DNA of 44,893 nt, taken from contig CABFPE010000039.1 in NCBI GenBank assembly GCA_900660155.1, positions 1,658,901-1,703,793 on the forward strand. The letters are read 5' to 3'. The notes under the pieces are model-generated. The model ran no database searches. It saw only the letters and a list, made by a program, of their open reading frames with translations, and was not told the origin of the DNA. Positions 1-9,392 of this stretch are shown one piece after another. The stretch comes from Hofstenia miamia. Lineage: Eukaryota > Xenacoelomorpha > Acoela > Hofsteniidae. Each line of letters opens with the position of its first letter. The stretch's first letter is position 1. A program made the translations under genes and the position numbers.

Positions 1-3
1 GAT

Positions 4-335
4 CAGGGTTTTCGAGTCGAGCTCGAGTTTTTACGTTTTGAGTTCGAGTTCGAGTAATTTTTTAAATGAAATTCCGAGTTCAATCGAGTTTTTTTCTAAT
101 TCCAGGTTTTTTAGGGTAAAAAACAATTATTTTACAATAATTCTAAGCTAAAAAAAGTTTTTGTGATTGGTAAAAAAATTGATGTTTAAGGAAATTTAAT
201 TTTTACAGTATTTTGAGTGGATTTTCAAACAAGTTCAAGTTTGAGTTTTGATGATTTCTCTTCCAAGTTTTTCTGATCAAGTTTTTCAAGCTTATTCAAG
301 TTTGAGATCTTGACATTCTGAGTACTCAAAAACTG
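4..335. mobile_element. hAT-like MITE, copy 1 (degenerate GAGTTCGAG repeats)
   Basis: This is a non-coding element whose left end reads CAGGGTTTTCGAGT, followed by degenerate GAGTTCGAG repeats and an AT-rich core. It ends near a degraded inverted copy of the left end (ACTCAAAAACTG). A clear homologue in the same orientation lies at 14089-14351. The two share the stretch TATTTTACAATAATTCT and the motif GATTTCTCTTC. The left target duplication lies almost wholly outside the window, so it cannot be checked. The hAT assignment rests on the CAGGG terminus and on the 8-bp duplication seen around copy 2. Confidence 0.6.
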
Positions 336-540
336 TGATGATCACACAACTTTTAATTTGTAAGATGAATGCAAGCAAAAATTAATAAATTTCTGCAAAT
401 TCTAAAGTTATGTTTAATGTGCCTTTATTTTTAAAGAATTTAAACTAAACTTAACATTTTTATCTATCAATATTTAGATTTAAATTTTAGTGAAAATCCA
501 CCCTTTAAAACATAGTTTGCCAAAAAAGGAGAATTCATTA

Positions 541-711
541 GAGGCCTGTATGTATGGTTGGGTGATAATCATGGGTTTTTCAAAAAATTTTAAAATGCAT
601 GGAAAACCATACACACCTTATTATAGCTGAAAAACATTTTCAAAAATGTATCACACATGCTCCTAACTTAAAAATTGAATCCTCCCAAACCATGTTGAAA
701 CATTAGACTAA
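541..711. mobile_element. Small palindromic MITE (intact copy)
   Basis: This is a short non-coding element with inverted ends: ATGGTTGGGTGATAAT on the left faces the complement of ATGGTTTGGGAGGATT on the right. The outermost bases begin GAGGCCTG, which recalls Tourist/PIF-Harbinger MITEs, but I cannot settle the target duplication. A second copy, in opposite orientation and about 80% similar by eye, is split by the LTR retrotransposon: its halves lie at about 1350-1395 and 11976-12045. Exact ends are uncertain by about 10 bp. Confidence 0.5.
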
Positions 712-865
712 AGTCTGCATTATGAGCCAAATATTTTAAAGTAAGGTATATATCTTTCACAGCTTCTAGTCAATATTACATGTTGTATTAGAATTTTATA
801 AGATATTTCTTGTTAGAAGATGTGTATAAAACCTAAGAATTTATTTCATAACTTTTATAAAAGGT

Positions 866-1009
866 CTAGTCTTTTGCCTTCTTTGCTTGGGCAACAGTTT
901 CTTTTGCACTGGCACCCTCAATAAAAAGTTCCTTCATTTCCTTTCTCCAAGATAATTTAAGATCTTTGATATTTGATGTCTCTTCTTTAAAGCTACAGAA
1001 TGATACACC
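866..1009 (-). pseudogene. Short protein-like frame, possible terminal exon or gene relic
   Basis: This is an open minus-strand frame of 47 codons bounded upstream by a TAA. Its last residues are Lys/Ala/Glu rich and helix-like, and include SWRKEMKELFIEGAS. Sequence farther upstream on the same strand (about 1010-1230) also reads as protein-like in other frames, but with stops. It could be the last exon of a host gene or a relic of an older mobile element. I do not recognise the family and see no convincing splice acceptor. No function is assigned. Confidence 0.2.
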
Positions 1010-1349
1010 TTAGTCTACATGGAGCTTTGTGGTCTGCTGCAGGATAATACCCCTGCTGACTGCCTCTAACTACTTTATTTTGTGGAGTCTATTATATCCA
1101 CTTGACCACAAATTCTTTCCATTGCTATATTAGTGTCATCAGTATTTGTTGCTTGCTCTTCCACTTGGTTTTGAGCTCAGGGAATATTCCATAATCTCTT
1201 CTATGTCCAATAAATAGGTTATAAATAAAAGACTGACTGCTACTGAAACTTTGAACCCTCTCTGAAATAGGAGAAAGAAAAATACAATCAAGTACATGTT
1301 CATAGTTTTCCTATATCTCTGTAAATGTGCATTTTTGACAAGATATTCA

Positions 1350-1395
1350 ATGTGACTTGGGAGGGTTGAATTTTTGAGCTAGGAACATGTGCTAT
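1350..1395. repeat. Left half of MITE interrupted by the LTR element
   Basis: The stretch containing TTGGGAGGGTTGAATTTT and AGGAACATGTGCTAT matches the reverse complement of part of the small MITE at 541-711. The match stops at 1395 and resumes at 11976. This shows that the LTR retrotransposon inserted into an existing MITE copy. The last four bases, CTAT, are the candidate target duplication; the right flank has TTAT. Confidence 0.7.
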
Positions 1396-2619
1396 TGTAA
1401 CATAATCTCATTTGTGTGGTCAAGTTAAGAAAAGAAATGAAAAGAACTAAGACTCAAGTAATATAAAAATTAATTGTACACACACATGATTATTATTAAT
1501 TAGATTATTTGTAAAATTTTAATAAGCAGTATTTTGATAATAATTCACTTGCAGTACTTTTGACAAATAATAAAAGACTGAAATAAAAATGCTAATTAAT
1601 ACTGACGTGCATAAATGGCAGACAAAGAAAAAGAGGGAAATCAGTAAATTGTCAACATTGATTAAACAGGTACTTGCCAAGTGTTTGATTGTTTGCTATT
1701 ATTAAGTATAAAAATAGTGCAATTTATTTATTTGGTGATGAATGAAATTCATTGGATTTACTTCTTTATCTTATCAGGTTTATTTACTAATTCAATGGAA
1801 TGCTAAATGGTCAAGCACTAGACTAATCCTGATGGTGGTCCCCGACTACATTTATAAGAAGTCTGGAATGACTAGCACACAATAGCCTTGCAAAAGTGTG
1901 GTGAGGCTGGTAGTTGTTGCTTACTTGAAGTGCTTATAGGTTAGGTGTAAGGATAATGATTTTTATTTGTTATAGCTTTCCTATCATTTGTTATTCACAA
2001 GTTAGAGTTATTACTGTTAGATTAACTCTTGCAAGAAAAGCAATGTTTTATCTAGATCATTTTTCTTGGCTAATCAATCAATTGCCTGTTAGTAAATTAG
2101 ATGACTTTCAACCAACTTACAAATTAGTTTTATTGCTGACTTATATCTCTAGGTTATTATATGTAGGGAAAGATAACAAGCTAAAGCACCATGGTGGTGT
2201 TACCTCTTTATATTTTAACCAAAACAATAACAAGAACAATCAATGCATTAAATTATTAACATATCACACACACACACATGTTTTCTGAGACAATGTTCCA
2301 CACACTGAGTCAACCATTGGTAATTCCTTCAATGTCCAAGTAAAGCTGGATTTGGTTTGAAAAGATAAAGTATCCTCTTGTGCATTGCTTCAAGTTGGGT
2401 TTTGACCCTGCATATCATCTCTTGCTCTAGTCCTAAAATGGCTGTTGTTAGTTAGAGTATTACATGTAGCTAATGTTATATTAATTCAGTTAATACAGTT
2501 AACAGTGATATAGAAAGAGGGAGTTTTTGGAGTCTGTCATACATAAATACTGCAAATAAATCAGATTATGGTTAAGCAATCCTAACTTAAGTCAAAATTA
2601 GTGTTGGCAAGATTCTACA
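1396..2619 (+). repeat. 5' LTR
   Basis: This is a direct repeat of 10760-11975, starting TGTAACATAATC and ending GATTCTACA. It differs from the 3' copy by roughly 50 substitutions plus small indels, including a shorter CA tract in the 3' copy and a frame-neutral set of changes near 1790-1815. It should contain the U3, R and U5 regions. A 110-codon open frame at 1956-2288 is a chance frame inside the LTR: in the 3' LTR it is broken by a one-base insertion. Confidence 0.95.
1707..1716 (+). promoter_or_regulatory. TATA-box-like sequence in the 5' LTR
   Basis: TATAAAAATA lies 311 bp into the LTR and is identical in the 3' LTR. It is the best TATA match near the expected U3 region. In so AT-rich a genome a chance match is quite possible, so this is only a candidate start-site signal. 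Confidence 0.4.
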
Positions 2620-2637
2620 TGGCAATCATGACAGGTG
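2620..2637 (+). other. Primer-binding site (minus-strand primer)
   Basis: TGGCAATCATGACAGGTG begins immediately after the LTR end at 2619. It starts with TGG, the complement of a tRNA CCA tail, as expected for priming by a tRNA 3' end. The pattern resembles arginine-tRNA primer sites of some gypsy elements, but the tRNA identity is not established here. Confidence 0.75.
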
Positions 2638-2883
2638 CCTGACATGTGCAAGAGAAAGAAAAACAAAGGAAGAACATATTTGAATCAAAATAGTTGTTTA
2701 TTCTCAAATTATGGAGAAAACCTTAGTGTGGAAAACCTGGAACAAGAATTAGTGCAAAGAAAATTGCTTCAGTTTACAAAAAGAAATCAAAAAAGAGGGA
2801 AACAAACATAAATACTACCTTACTTAAGTACACAAAAAAGTTGAAAGGAACCATCAAAGGATTACTCAAAGCTAAATACAATA

Positions 2884-4509
2884 ATGGTATATTCTAAAAA
2901 GAAGACAAGAAGCAAAGTGAAAACTCAAACCCTCCCCCCCCAATCAAGAAAAACCCTGGAAATGCAAGATGTGACAATGTCCCCAGGAAGCAAACTGTCT
3001 CCAACAGAACTAGTGATACAGCCAGCACAACTAAACAGTGAACTCACAATAGTTCAATTGAGAGAAATAATTGAAAACAATAATAAAGAAAGACAGGAGT
3101 TAATGATATGCATACAACAGTTAACACAAAGAATATTTGAAATAGAGGTGGCAAATACCAAAAAAGAGAAACACATTGAGAAAATCATAGCAGGCACAAG
3201 TATATTATTGACAGAGCAATGAAACTTGTTTCAAAAACAGATAGAGAAACTAACCAAAGCAAACAAAGAAATTAAAGTTCAGAGTGAAAGGTTACAACAA
3301 CTGATGAGTGAGTTACATGAGGAGAATATTAACCTTAGAGAAGACAATATGAACAAACAGATAGAAATTGATAACTTAAAAAACAAGATACAGTTAATGG
3401 TACTAAATAACAAAGAAAAAGGTGATGAAAACATCAAAACAATAGAAAATACAATAATTGAAAAGCCTCAACAGCTAGACAAGGCCATACCTCATAGAGA
3501 TACACCAATGAACATGTACAAACAAAGTCAAACTGAAGAGGAATTCATTGAAAAATTAGTAGGAGACATAACAAAGCAAGTGCAAGAAAATTGTATAAAA
3601 CCAATAGAGAAAAAACCAACATTTGAAAATACAATACTGGCAGAAGATGAAGATAACAACATGTCCATATGTAAGGCAATATTGCCTAAGTTCACAGGGA
3701 GAGTTGATAATTACTCACTGACATTCAACAAATGGCTACAAATTTTTGAGATGAGTATGAAAGAGAGGAAAGTAACACAACAACAAGCAGCAGCAAGGTT
3801 TCCATTATATCTAAGTGGAGTAGCCTACCAACATTATTTAGTGTTAGATATACAGATGAAAACTAATTACAAAAATTTGATAGGAGAGTACCAAAAATAC
3901 TACAATGATGAGTGTTTCAAGAGTCAATACTGAATGTTGCTAAATGGAACAAGGATGAATAATAGAGACAACTTAAGAAACTATATGTTGCAAGTGGAAA
4001 GATTCCTAAAACTCAACTCAAGAGAACAAACATATTTGAAATACAATTTATTCTCACACTTTTCAAAGGCCTACCAGAGACAATACATTAACAATTTCAA
4101 ATTAAATGTAATGTGGATGATTTGCTAGACAAAATGATTAGTAAAGGACTCACAATACAAATAACAATGGAAAGCAGTGTGAGGATCAATGAAAAGTCAA
4201 TGATAGGAAAGCTGGTAATAAGTAACACAATACCTATGGTTAGTAACTCAATAGGAAAAGACTGAATAAGAAATCAGGAGAGGAAATGATAAAAATAAAA
4301 CTCAAGGATGGAACAATTAAACAGATAAAATGAAAGGACCTGAAATGCCAGATGTGTGGCAATAAGGGACATATTAAGAGATATTGCAAAAACAAATTAA
4401 TTGGATAGAAGAAGAAGCATATTTTGATGAGGAGGATCTAATTGAAAATGAGGAGGAACAAGAAAATGATGAAGAAACTGAATCTACAGAAATGGATGAT
4501 TTAAATTAG
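2884..4509 (+). pseudogene. gag: gag (capsid/nucleocapsid), broken
   Basis: Gag would form the virus-like particle and bind the element's RNA. The frame starts at the ATG at 2884, the first good start after the primer site. It is lysine/glutamate rich and coiled-coil-like to about 3640, then has a capsid-like helical region with aromatic residues (about 3660-4128). A nucleocapsid zinc knuckle of CX2CX4HX4C type lies at 4346-4387 (C-QM-C-GNKG-H-IKRY-C). After it comes a very acidic tail that ends with TAG at 4507-4509. The frame is broken by TGA at 3220-3222 and 3931-3933, a frameshift near 4110, further stops including TGA at 4331-4333, and another frameshift just after the knuckle. Family assignment rests on position plus the knuckle; the capsid part is not recognisable by motif. 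Confidence 0.8.
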
Positions 4510-4535
4510 AGGGAGTGCCATCTCTGATAAAATGA

Positions 4536-5006
4536 GTGCCCATGTTAATAATCACAGACCTAATGAAAACTAACACAATAACAGTTGTGATTAATGAAGT
4601 TATGGTCAACACTATGATAGATACAGAAGCAGTTATGTTGATAATAACTGATTATCGTGCAGCAAAAGTAGGATTTGAAAGGAAACATTTAAACAATGAG
4701 AAAAACAGACTAATAAATGCATCTGGAGATTACATAGATGTGAAAGGGCAACTGCAAGATGTAACAATAAGAGTAGCAAATACAACATTTCAGCAGACAT
4801 TCACAGTAATTTATAGAGAGAAAAAGCAATTACTATATGAAATCATATTAGGGAATGATTTTTTGACAAATAACAGATGCATCATAAACTACAATGATAA
4901 AACAATAAAGGTACAGGAAGAGATAGTAACAATGTATGAAGAAGAAGAAAATGATCCAATAATGTTTAAACTAACACAAGATATGAAAATTTTACTGAAC
5001 AATTAG
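4536..5006 (+). pseudogene. pol: Retropepsin-like protease, active site altered
   Basis: This is the aspartic protease that would process the polyprotein. About 156 codons are open. The active-site turn is at residues 29-31 but reads Asp-Thr-Glu instead of Asp-Thr-Gly (codon 4626-4628 is GAA). The flap/core follows, and near the C-terminus the conserved hydrophobic-Gly-Asn-Asp segment reads EIILGNDFL. The frame lies just downstream of gag in a different frame and ends with TAG at 5004-5006. The same frame remains largely open beyond this to about 5429, except for TGA at 5118-5120, so the stop probably arose by decay. The Gly to Glu change should abolish catalysis. Confidence 0.85.
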
Positions 5007-5186
5007 AGAATGTGTGGAATTGAACTGGAGGAGAAAATAAACGTAGAAATAATGATGTACAATCAGATAGGAATTAATACAAAGAAGTTGTCAATTCCAT
5101 CTAGCCTATGTACAGTGTGAGAAGGAAAGGGAGCTATACTAATACTGAATGCAACAAACCATACAGTCAATATAAAGAAAGAAAAC

Positions 5187-6130
5187 GTGAAAATTAAAGG
5201 GAAGAGAATAAAGACAGAAAAACAAATGGTGGACATGACTATTAATATAATAGAAAGGGAAGAGGAGCAAAATTTTCAAATACCAGAAATAAACTATAGT
5301 GAATATGAACACCTCAATGAAGAAGAGAAAAAGGTATTGGTAAAAGTTCTGAACAAACATAGCAAACTATTTAATTTTGGTAAGATTAGCAATAGGAGAA
5401 ACACACAAAATAATTACTACAACAGATGAACCTATAAGGTTACCATGCAGAAGGGTACCTGAGAATTTGAAGGACAATTATAATATGATCCTCAATCTAT
5501 TGATTGATAACAAAATTATAAGACTGAGTGAAAGTCCATATGCATTGCCAACAGTGTTTGTAAAGCAAGGTAATAAATACAGACTCTGCATAGACTTTCA
5601 TAAACTTAATGATCTGACAAAAAAGGATGCATACCCACTGCCAAGGATAGATGACATGATATATGAAGCAACAAAGCACAAATATTTCACATGCATTGAT
5701 TTGTGTAAGGCCTATTGGCAGGTACCAATGGAACTGAAATATATTGAGAAAACAGCATTTATAACACCAAAAGGATTATTCAAATGGATGTACATGGCAT
5801 TTGGATTGTGTAATGAGCTGGCAACATTCCAGAGATATGTAACTAAAGTACTGAAACAAGATAATAAAAAATTAGAAGAGGGAGTGTGCACTTACATAAA
5901 CAATATATTAATAGTGAGCAATATGATACAGGAATTGAAAATTTGTACAGAACACTAACAATTTTATATAACACTGGAATCTGGGTAAATGGAAAAAAAT
6001 GTGAAAATTTAAAAACCAAATTGTATTCCTGGGAAGGCAGATACAAGAAGGAAAAATAAAGATGAACAACAATGCAAAAGAAATGATTCAAAATATAAAA
6101 AGTCTGAAAACCAAAAAAGACATCCATAGA
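5187..6130 (+). pseudogene. pol: Reverse transcriptase, catalytic box altered
   Basis: This is the RNA-directed DNA polymerase domain. The linker (5187-5370) leads, through a frameshift near 5377, into a strongly conserved RT palm/fingers region. Visible landmarks are LPCRRVPENL, LCIDFHKLND, KKDAYPLPRIDDM, FTCIDLCKAYWQVPM with the first catalytic Asp, and MAFGLCNELATFQRY. The YxDD box reads YINN at 5893-5904: both aspartates are replaced by asparagine. The frame then stops at 5956-5958. The thumb/connection (IMGLINYYGSFI) lies in another frame from about 6120. Without the two aspartates the enzyme cannot polymerise. Domain order and motifs are typical of Ty3/gypsy. Confidence 0.92.
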
Positions 6131-6712
6131 ATAATGGGCCTCATAAATTACTATGGATCATTCATACTGAATGTAGCCCAGAATACAAATAGAATAACAG
6201 TACTATTTAAGAAATCAAAACCATTTGAATGGACTTGGAAGGAACAAGAACAGTTAGATAACATAAAGAATGAACTTGCAAAAATGCCATCATTAAATAC
6301 ACCCAACTATCAAAAAGAATATATTCTAGATTGTGACATGAGTAATGTGGTAATAGGGGCATGTTTGGGGCAGATTAAATATGATAAAGAGGTCCCTATA
6401 CAGTTCTTCAGCAGAAGACTAAAGCCAAGTGACAAAAATTATGGGTCCACTAAATTGGAAATGTTAGCATTGGTAGAAAGTGTAAAGAAATTTAGGCACT
6501 TCTTAATTCGGCAAAATTTTAAAGTAAGAACCAACAACAGTGGCTTAGCATGGTTGAAAAAATTTTTAGGAGATAAATTATCAATAGCATCACAAGGGAT
6601 AGAGTACCTAAATGAGTTTAAATTCACAATTCAACATAGAAAAGGAACATTACATAAGAATGCTGACTTTTGGGGATGTAGAAAAAATAGAAGGAGTGAA
6701 GAAAAAGTTTGA
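6062..6712 (+). pseudogene. pol: RT thumb and RNase H, one catalytic Asp lost
   Basis: RNase H degrades the RNA strand of the hybrid. The thumb/connection runs from about 6120 (LINYYGSFILN), followed by the Ty3/gypsy FEWTWKEQEQ segment. RNase H starts near YILDCDMSN, where the first catalytic Asp is kept. The catalytic Glu is present in KLEMLALVESVKKF. The next catalytic position reads VRTNNSGL, with Asn (6533-6535) where the family has Asp. The terminal HKNAD Asp is kept. The frame runs out into another frame at about 6640-6712, which suggests a frameshift at the end of RNase H. Confidence 0.9.
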
Positions 6713-7060
6713 TTTTATACCACACAGTGAGTACCAAAAACTGCCAGACATTAATGCTGATAAAAAGGGAGAAGCCATAATGCTGATTATAATCAAGGAG
6801 GAAATAACAGAAAATGAAATTGTTGAAAAACAGAACACAGATGTAATATTGATGGAGATAAAAAGCAAGTTAAAAGACAAACACACGAAGTTTGGAAAAG
6901 ATGCAAATAGCTATTTCCAAAGGTATAAGTTGAAAATGAATACAAATTGACTATTATATGTAGAAGGTAAGACACTATGAATAGCAATTCCAGAATACTA
7001 CAAAAAAGAACTAGTAAGGAAAATCTATGAAAATGGACATATTGGTATAATTTAATTCCA
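6612..7060 (+). pseudogene. pol: RNase H-integrase linker, broken
   Basis: A lysine/glutamate-rich stretch joins RNase H to integrase. The frame is open to TGA at 6948-6950, then continues with another TGA (about 6975) into the segment AIPEYYKKELVRKIYENG. This corresponds to the start of the integrase zinc-binding region, with a His at 7038-7040. It has no catalytic role. It is assigned by position and by similarity to the family's layout. Confidence 0.65.
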
Positions 7061-7735
7061 GATTCATAACAATAGTGATACAAAAAACAGTGGAGGATGT
7101 TATCAACAAATGTACAACATGTTTGATAAACAACAAGAGTCATTTTCAAAGACAAACTGCACCACTAGAAAAAATCATAGCTACAGCATCAAACCAAATA
7201 GGGGTATCAGTATATTTTAATAATCATAGACAATTTCATTAAATATGTGAAGATGATGGATATTAAAATTCAGACCCATGGAGGTAATAATATCAGACAG
7301 AGGTGTGCAATTTGAAAGTAAACTGTTTGAAGAAATGACAAAATGGATGGAAATAATAACAGAAAAAAGAACTGCATATCACCCATAGGCAAATGGAGAA
7401 GTGGAAAGGTTGAACAGTACAATGATTAAGTTAATAAGAGTTTTAACATCACAAGTTGGTGGAAGAGATTGGAGAGAAGTGATAGAAATGGTAGAGTATT
7501 TTTATAATACCTCAGTGCATTCCACCATGGGAATGACACCATGTATGGAAGAGAGGATGCAATGCCTATATCAATGCAATACAATACATATTCTGAAAAA
7601 CCAGACAACAAATATATCAGAAAAATTAGAAACCAAATAATGGGAATTCATGAAGCAATGTGTCATAATACTAAAAGATCTGTGATAAGACAACAAAGAA
7701 ATTTTAACAAGAAAATCTACAGGAAACCACACTAA
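7061..7735 (+). pseudogene. pol: Integrase core, broken and internally shortened
   Basis: Integrase inserts the cDNA into chromosomes. The zinc-finger cysteines appear as C-TT-C at 7111-7122. The core is damaged: the segment around the first catalytic Asp is unrecognisable, and about 30 residues between IIIDNFIKYVKMMD and the second catalytic Asp seem to be missing. The second Asp is in VIISDRGVQF (GAC 7296-7298) and the third catalytic residue is Glu at 7404-7406 in GEVERLN. Exactly 35 residues separate the two, the normal D35E spacing. Between them, AYHP is followed by TAG at 7386-7388. The downstream segments YNTSVHSTMGMTP and MYGRED fit the integrase C-terminal region and lie in two frames. 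Confidence 0.88.
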
Positions 7736-7736
7736 G

Positions 7737-8078
7737 GGTGATAAGGTTTACACATATATATTACTGAGAGCACAAGATGTAAGCCAATTAAGAAAATTAA
7801 TAACACAATGGACAGGGCCATTCATTATTACACAGTCACTACCAAATAATAATTATAAACTTAATGATGGCAGGACTCTACACTTTCAAAATTTGAAACA
7901 GGCAACAAAAGATATAGAGCAAGTAACATTAGATAAAAATGCACAATTTAAACTAATTGAAAATGATGACAGTATGTACAACAAGATGGATGAACTCAAC
8001 AGTGTGGCAGAGGAAGAATTTCAGGAAAAATATAGTCCTCAAAATGAAGAAGATGAGGTTGACAAAAGAGGGCAGTAA
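7737..8078 (+). pseudogene. pol: Integrase C-terminal GPY/F module and tail
   Basis: This is the chromatin/DNA-binding C-terminal module typical of Ty3/gypsy integrases. It begins GDKVYTYILL and contains the defining WTGPFIITQSLPNNNYKL and LHFQNLKQ segments, followed by an acidic tail (SVAEEEFQEKYSPQNEEDE). The frame is shifted relative to the preceding core and ends with TAA at 8076-8078. The frame that begins the next coding region (8042 onward) overlaps it and reads as a natural continuation, so the original polyprotein may have been longer. Confidence 0.85.
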
Positions 8079-9392
8079 AAAATAAAAATAAATATGACCC
8101 TGAAATATGGGATATAAATTTAGTAACTCCATTTAGATTAGATAATGATTAGATAATAAAGAGATCCAACAGGAGTACCAGTCAATCACTGATGAAGAGC
8201 AGAAGAGTGTGAAGGAGAACTCCAAATTCTGATCATCAATTAAAAGGCATGATGAGGGGAGAAAAAACTAGCAGTATCACTAGAAATACTAGGTCTCCAC
8301 AATCTGATAGTCAATTAAAGGGCATGATGATGGAGCATTCTTGACCTAGTAATAGAAGAAGATGAATAAGAAGAAAATCTCCACAATCTGATTACCACTT
8401 AAAGGTCATGAGGATGGAGAATCTAACACCTAATAACAAACAACAAAGAGTCAGAAGGAGGTCTCTGCAATCCAATTACCACTTAAAGGGTATGATGATG
8501 GAGAAAAAATCAGAAACATCACCTTCAACCAAATGTCAATTAAAGGGCAGGCAGATAAGAGAGGGCCAACATTATGATACCAAGTGTTAATTAAAAGGCG
8601 CAAGGTTGGAAGAAAAATCGCATTTGTCAATGAAACACTCACCCTTGTCCAGCAAACCTTGATGCCAACTAAATTGCAAAGAGTACCAAGCTATACCAAT
8701 TGGTCCTCATCTGCAAGTAAATGCAGCAGGTACCAAGGTCTGTGGTCAACTAAAGGACCCAGATATACAAGACATAAGCAAAGACTCTGAAATGGATATT
8801 TCTGAACAGCCATCTGCAAGCTCATTCTCAAATGCAAGGCAAAGTTTGCAACCTTTTTTACAGAGACCAATGTCAATGACAACTATGTCATCTAGATCAG
8901 AAGAGAGAGAAAGTAGGATGAGGAAAATAGGGAATGACAAGATACATGTTATTGCAAAAAGAGGAAATCATTAAAACTAGTATGATCATCTGTCACCAGA
9001 AACTAAGAGGCTCATACAACAGCATAATTTGAGCAGACCAAGCATCATAGAACTTGCCAACAAAACAGGCATATGCCCAGCAGAGATTGATATACTAAAT
9101 GATGAAACCAAAAAGTATATGTGGGGAGTGACGTCAAACATGAAACTAAAAGCTCTAAAACAACAACCATGGATGATGACAAGAAATCTCATTAGAAGAG
9201 AAAGTGCTGACACATTAGAAATGATATATGAAATAGAATATTAAGAGGTGAACAAAGCAATCACTATGGAGATGAAGAGATACATCAAAGATTATCCACA
9301 GTGCACTTATATGAAGATAATAAAAAGGTCTGAAATAATGAGAAAGGAAGGTGAAAACAGGCCAATAGAGATCATAGAAATGGTTAGTTAAT
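8042..9392 (+). pseudogene. Unidentified 3' coding region (ORF3), first part
   Basis: One reading frame stays protein-like for about 450 codons, interrupted only by in-frame stops such as TAG 8150-8152, TGA 8210-8212, TGA 8342-8344, TAA 8588-8590, TAA 8972-8974 and TAA 9242-9244. The start reads KYDPEIWDINLVTPFRLDND. It then passes through five to six imperfect repeats ending in LKG, a Ser/Arg-rich stretch (MTTMSSRSEERESRMRK), and a helix-rich segment (HLSPETKRLIQQHNLSRPS, GICPAEIDILNDETKKYMWG). It may be a C-terminal extension of pol or a separate third ORF. I see no signal peptide, membrane segment or cleavage site that would support an envelope protein. No known family is recognised. Confidence 0.6.
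8221..8620 (+). repeat. In-frame tandem repeats inside ORF3
   Basis: These are imperfect repeats of a unit beginning TCCACAATCTGATAGTCAAT. Copies start at about 8221, 8296, 8380, 8464, 8521 and 8572. Spacings are 75, 84, 84, 57 and 51 bp, all divisible by three. All copies read in the same frame as SP-x-SD-x-x-LKG-MM-type peptides (SPQSDSQLKGMMME, SPQSDYHLKV, LQSNYHLKGMMME, KCQLKGRQ). The last two are shortened. Confidence 0.75.

Noticed and set aside
1956..2288. 110-codon open frame
   Set aside because: It lies wholly inside the 5' LTR, and the other LTR copy has an indel that breaks it. No domain.
5139..7155. Several minus-strand frames rich in Phe, Leu and Ser
   Set aside because: They are complements of the A-rich pol coding strand and show no motif.
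2884..8212. Many in-frame TGA codons in the LTR element, suggesting a recoded genome with TGA as Trp
   Set aside because: The host F-box gene uses TGG for Trp with no internal TGA, and the element also carries TAA and TAG stops and frameshifts. Decay explains it better.
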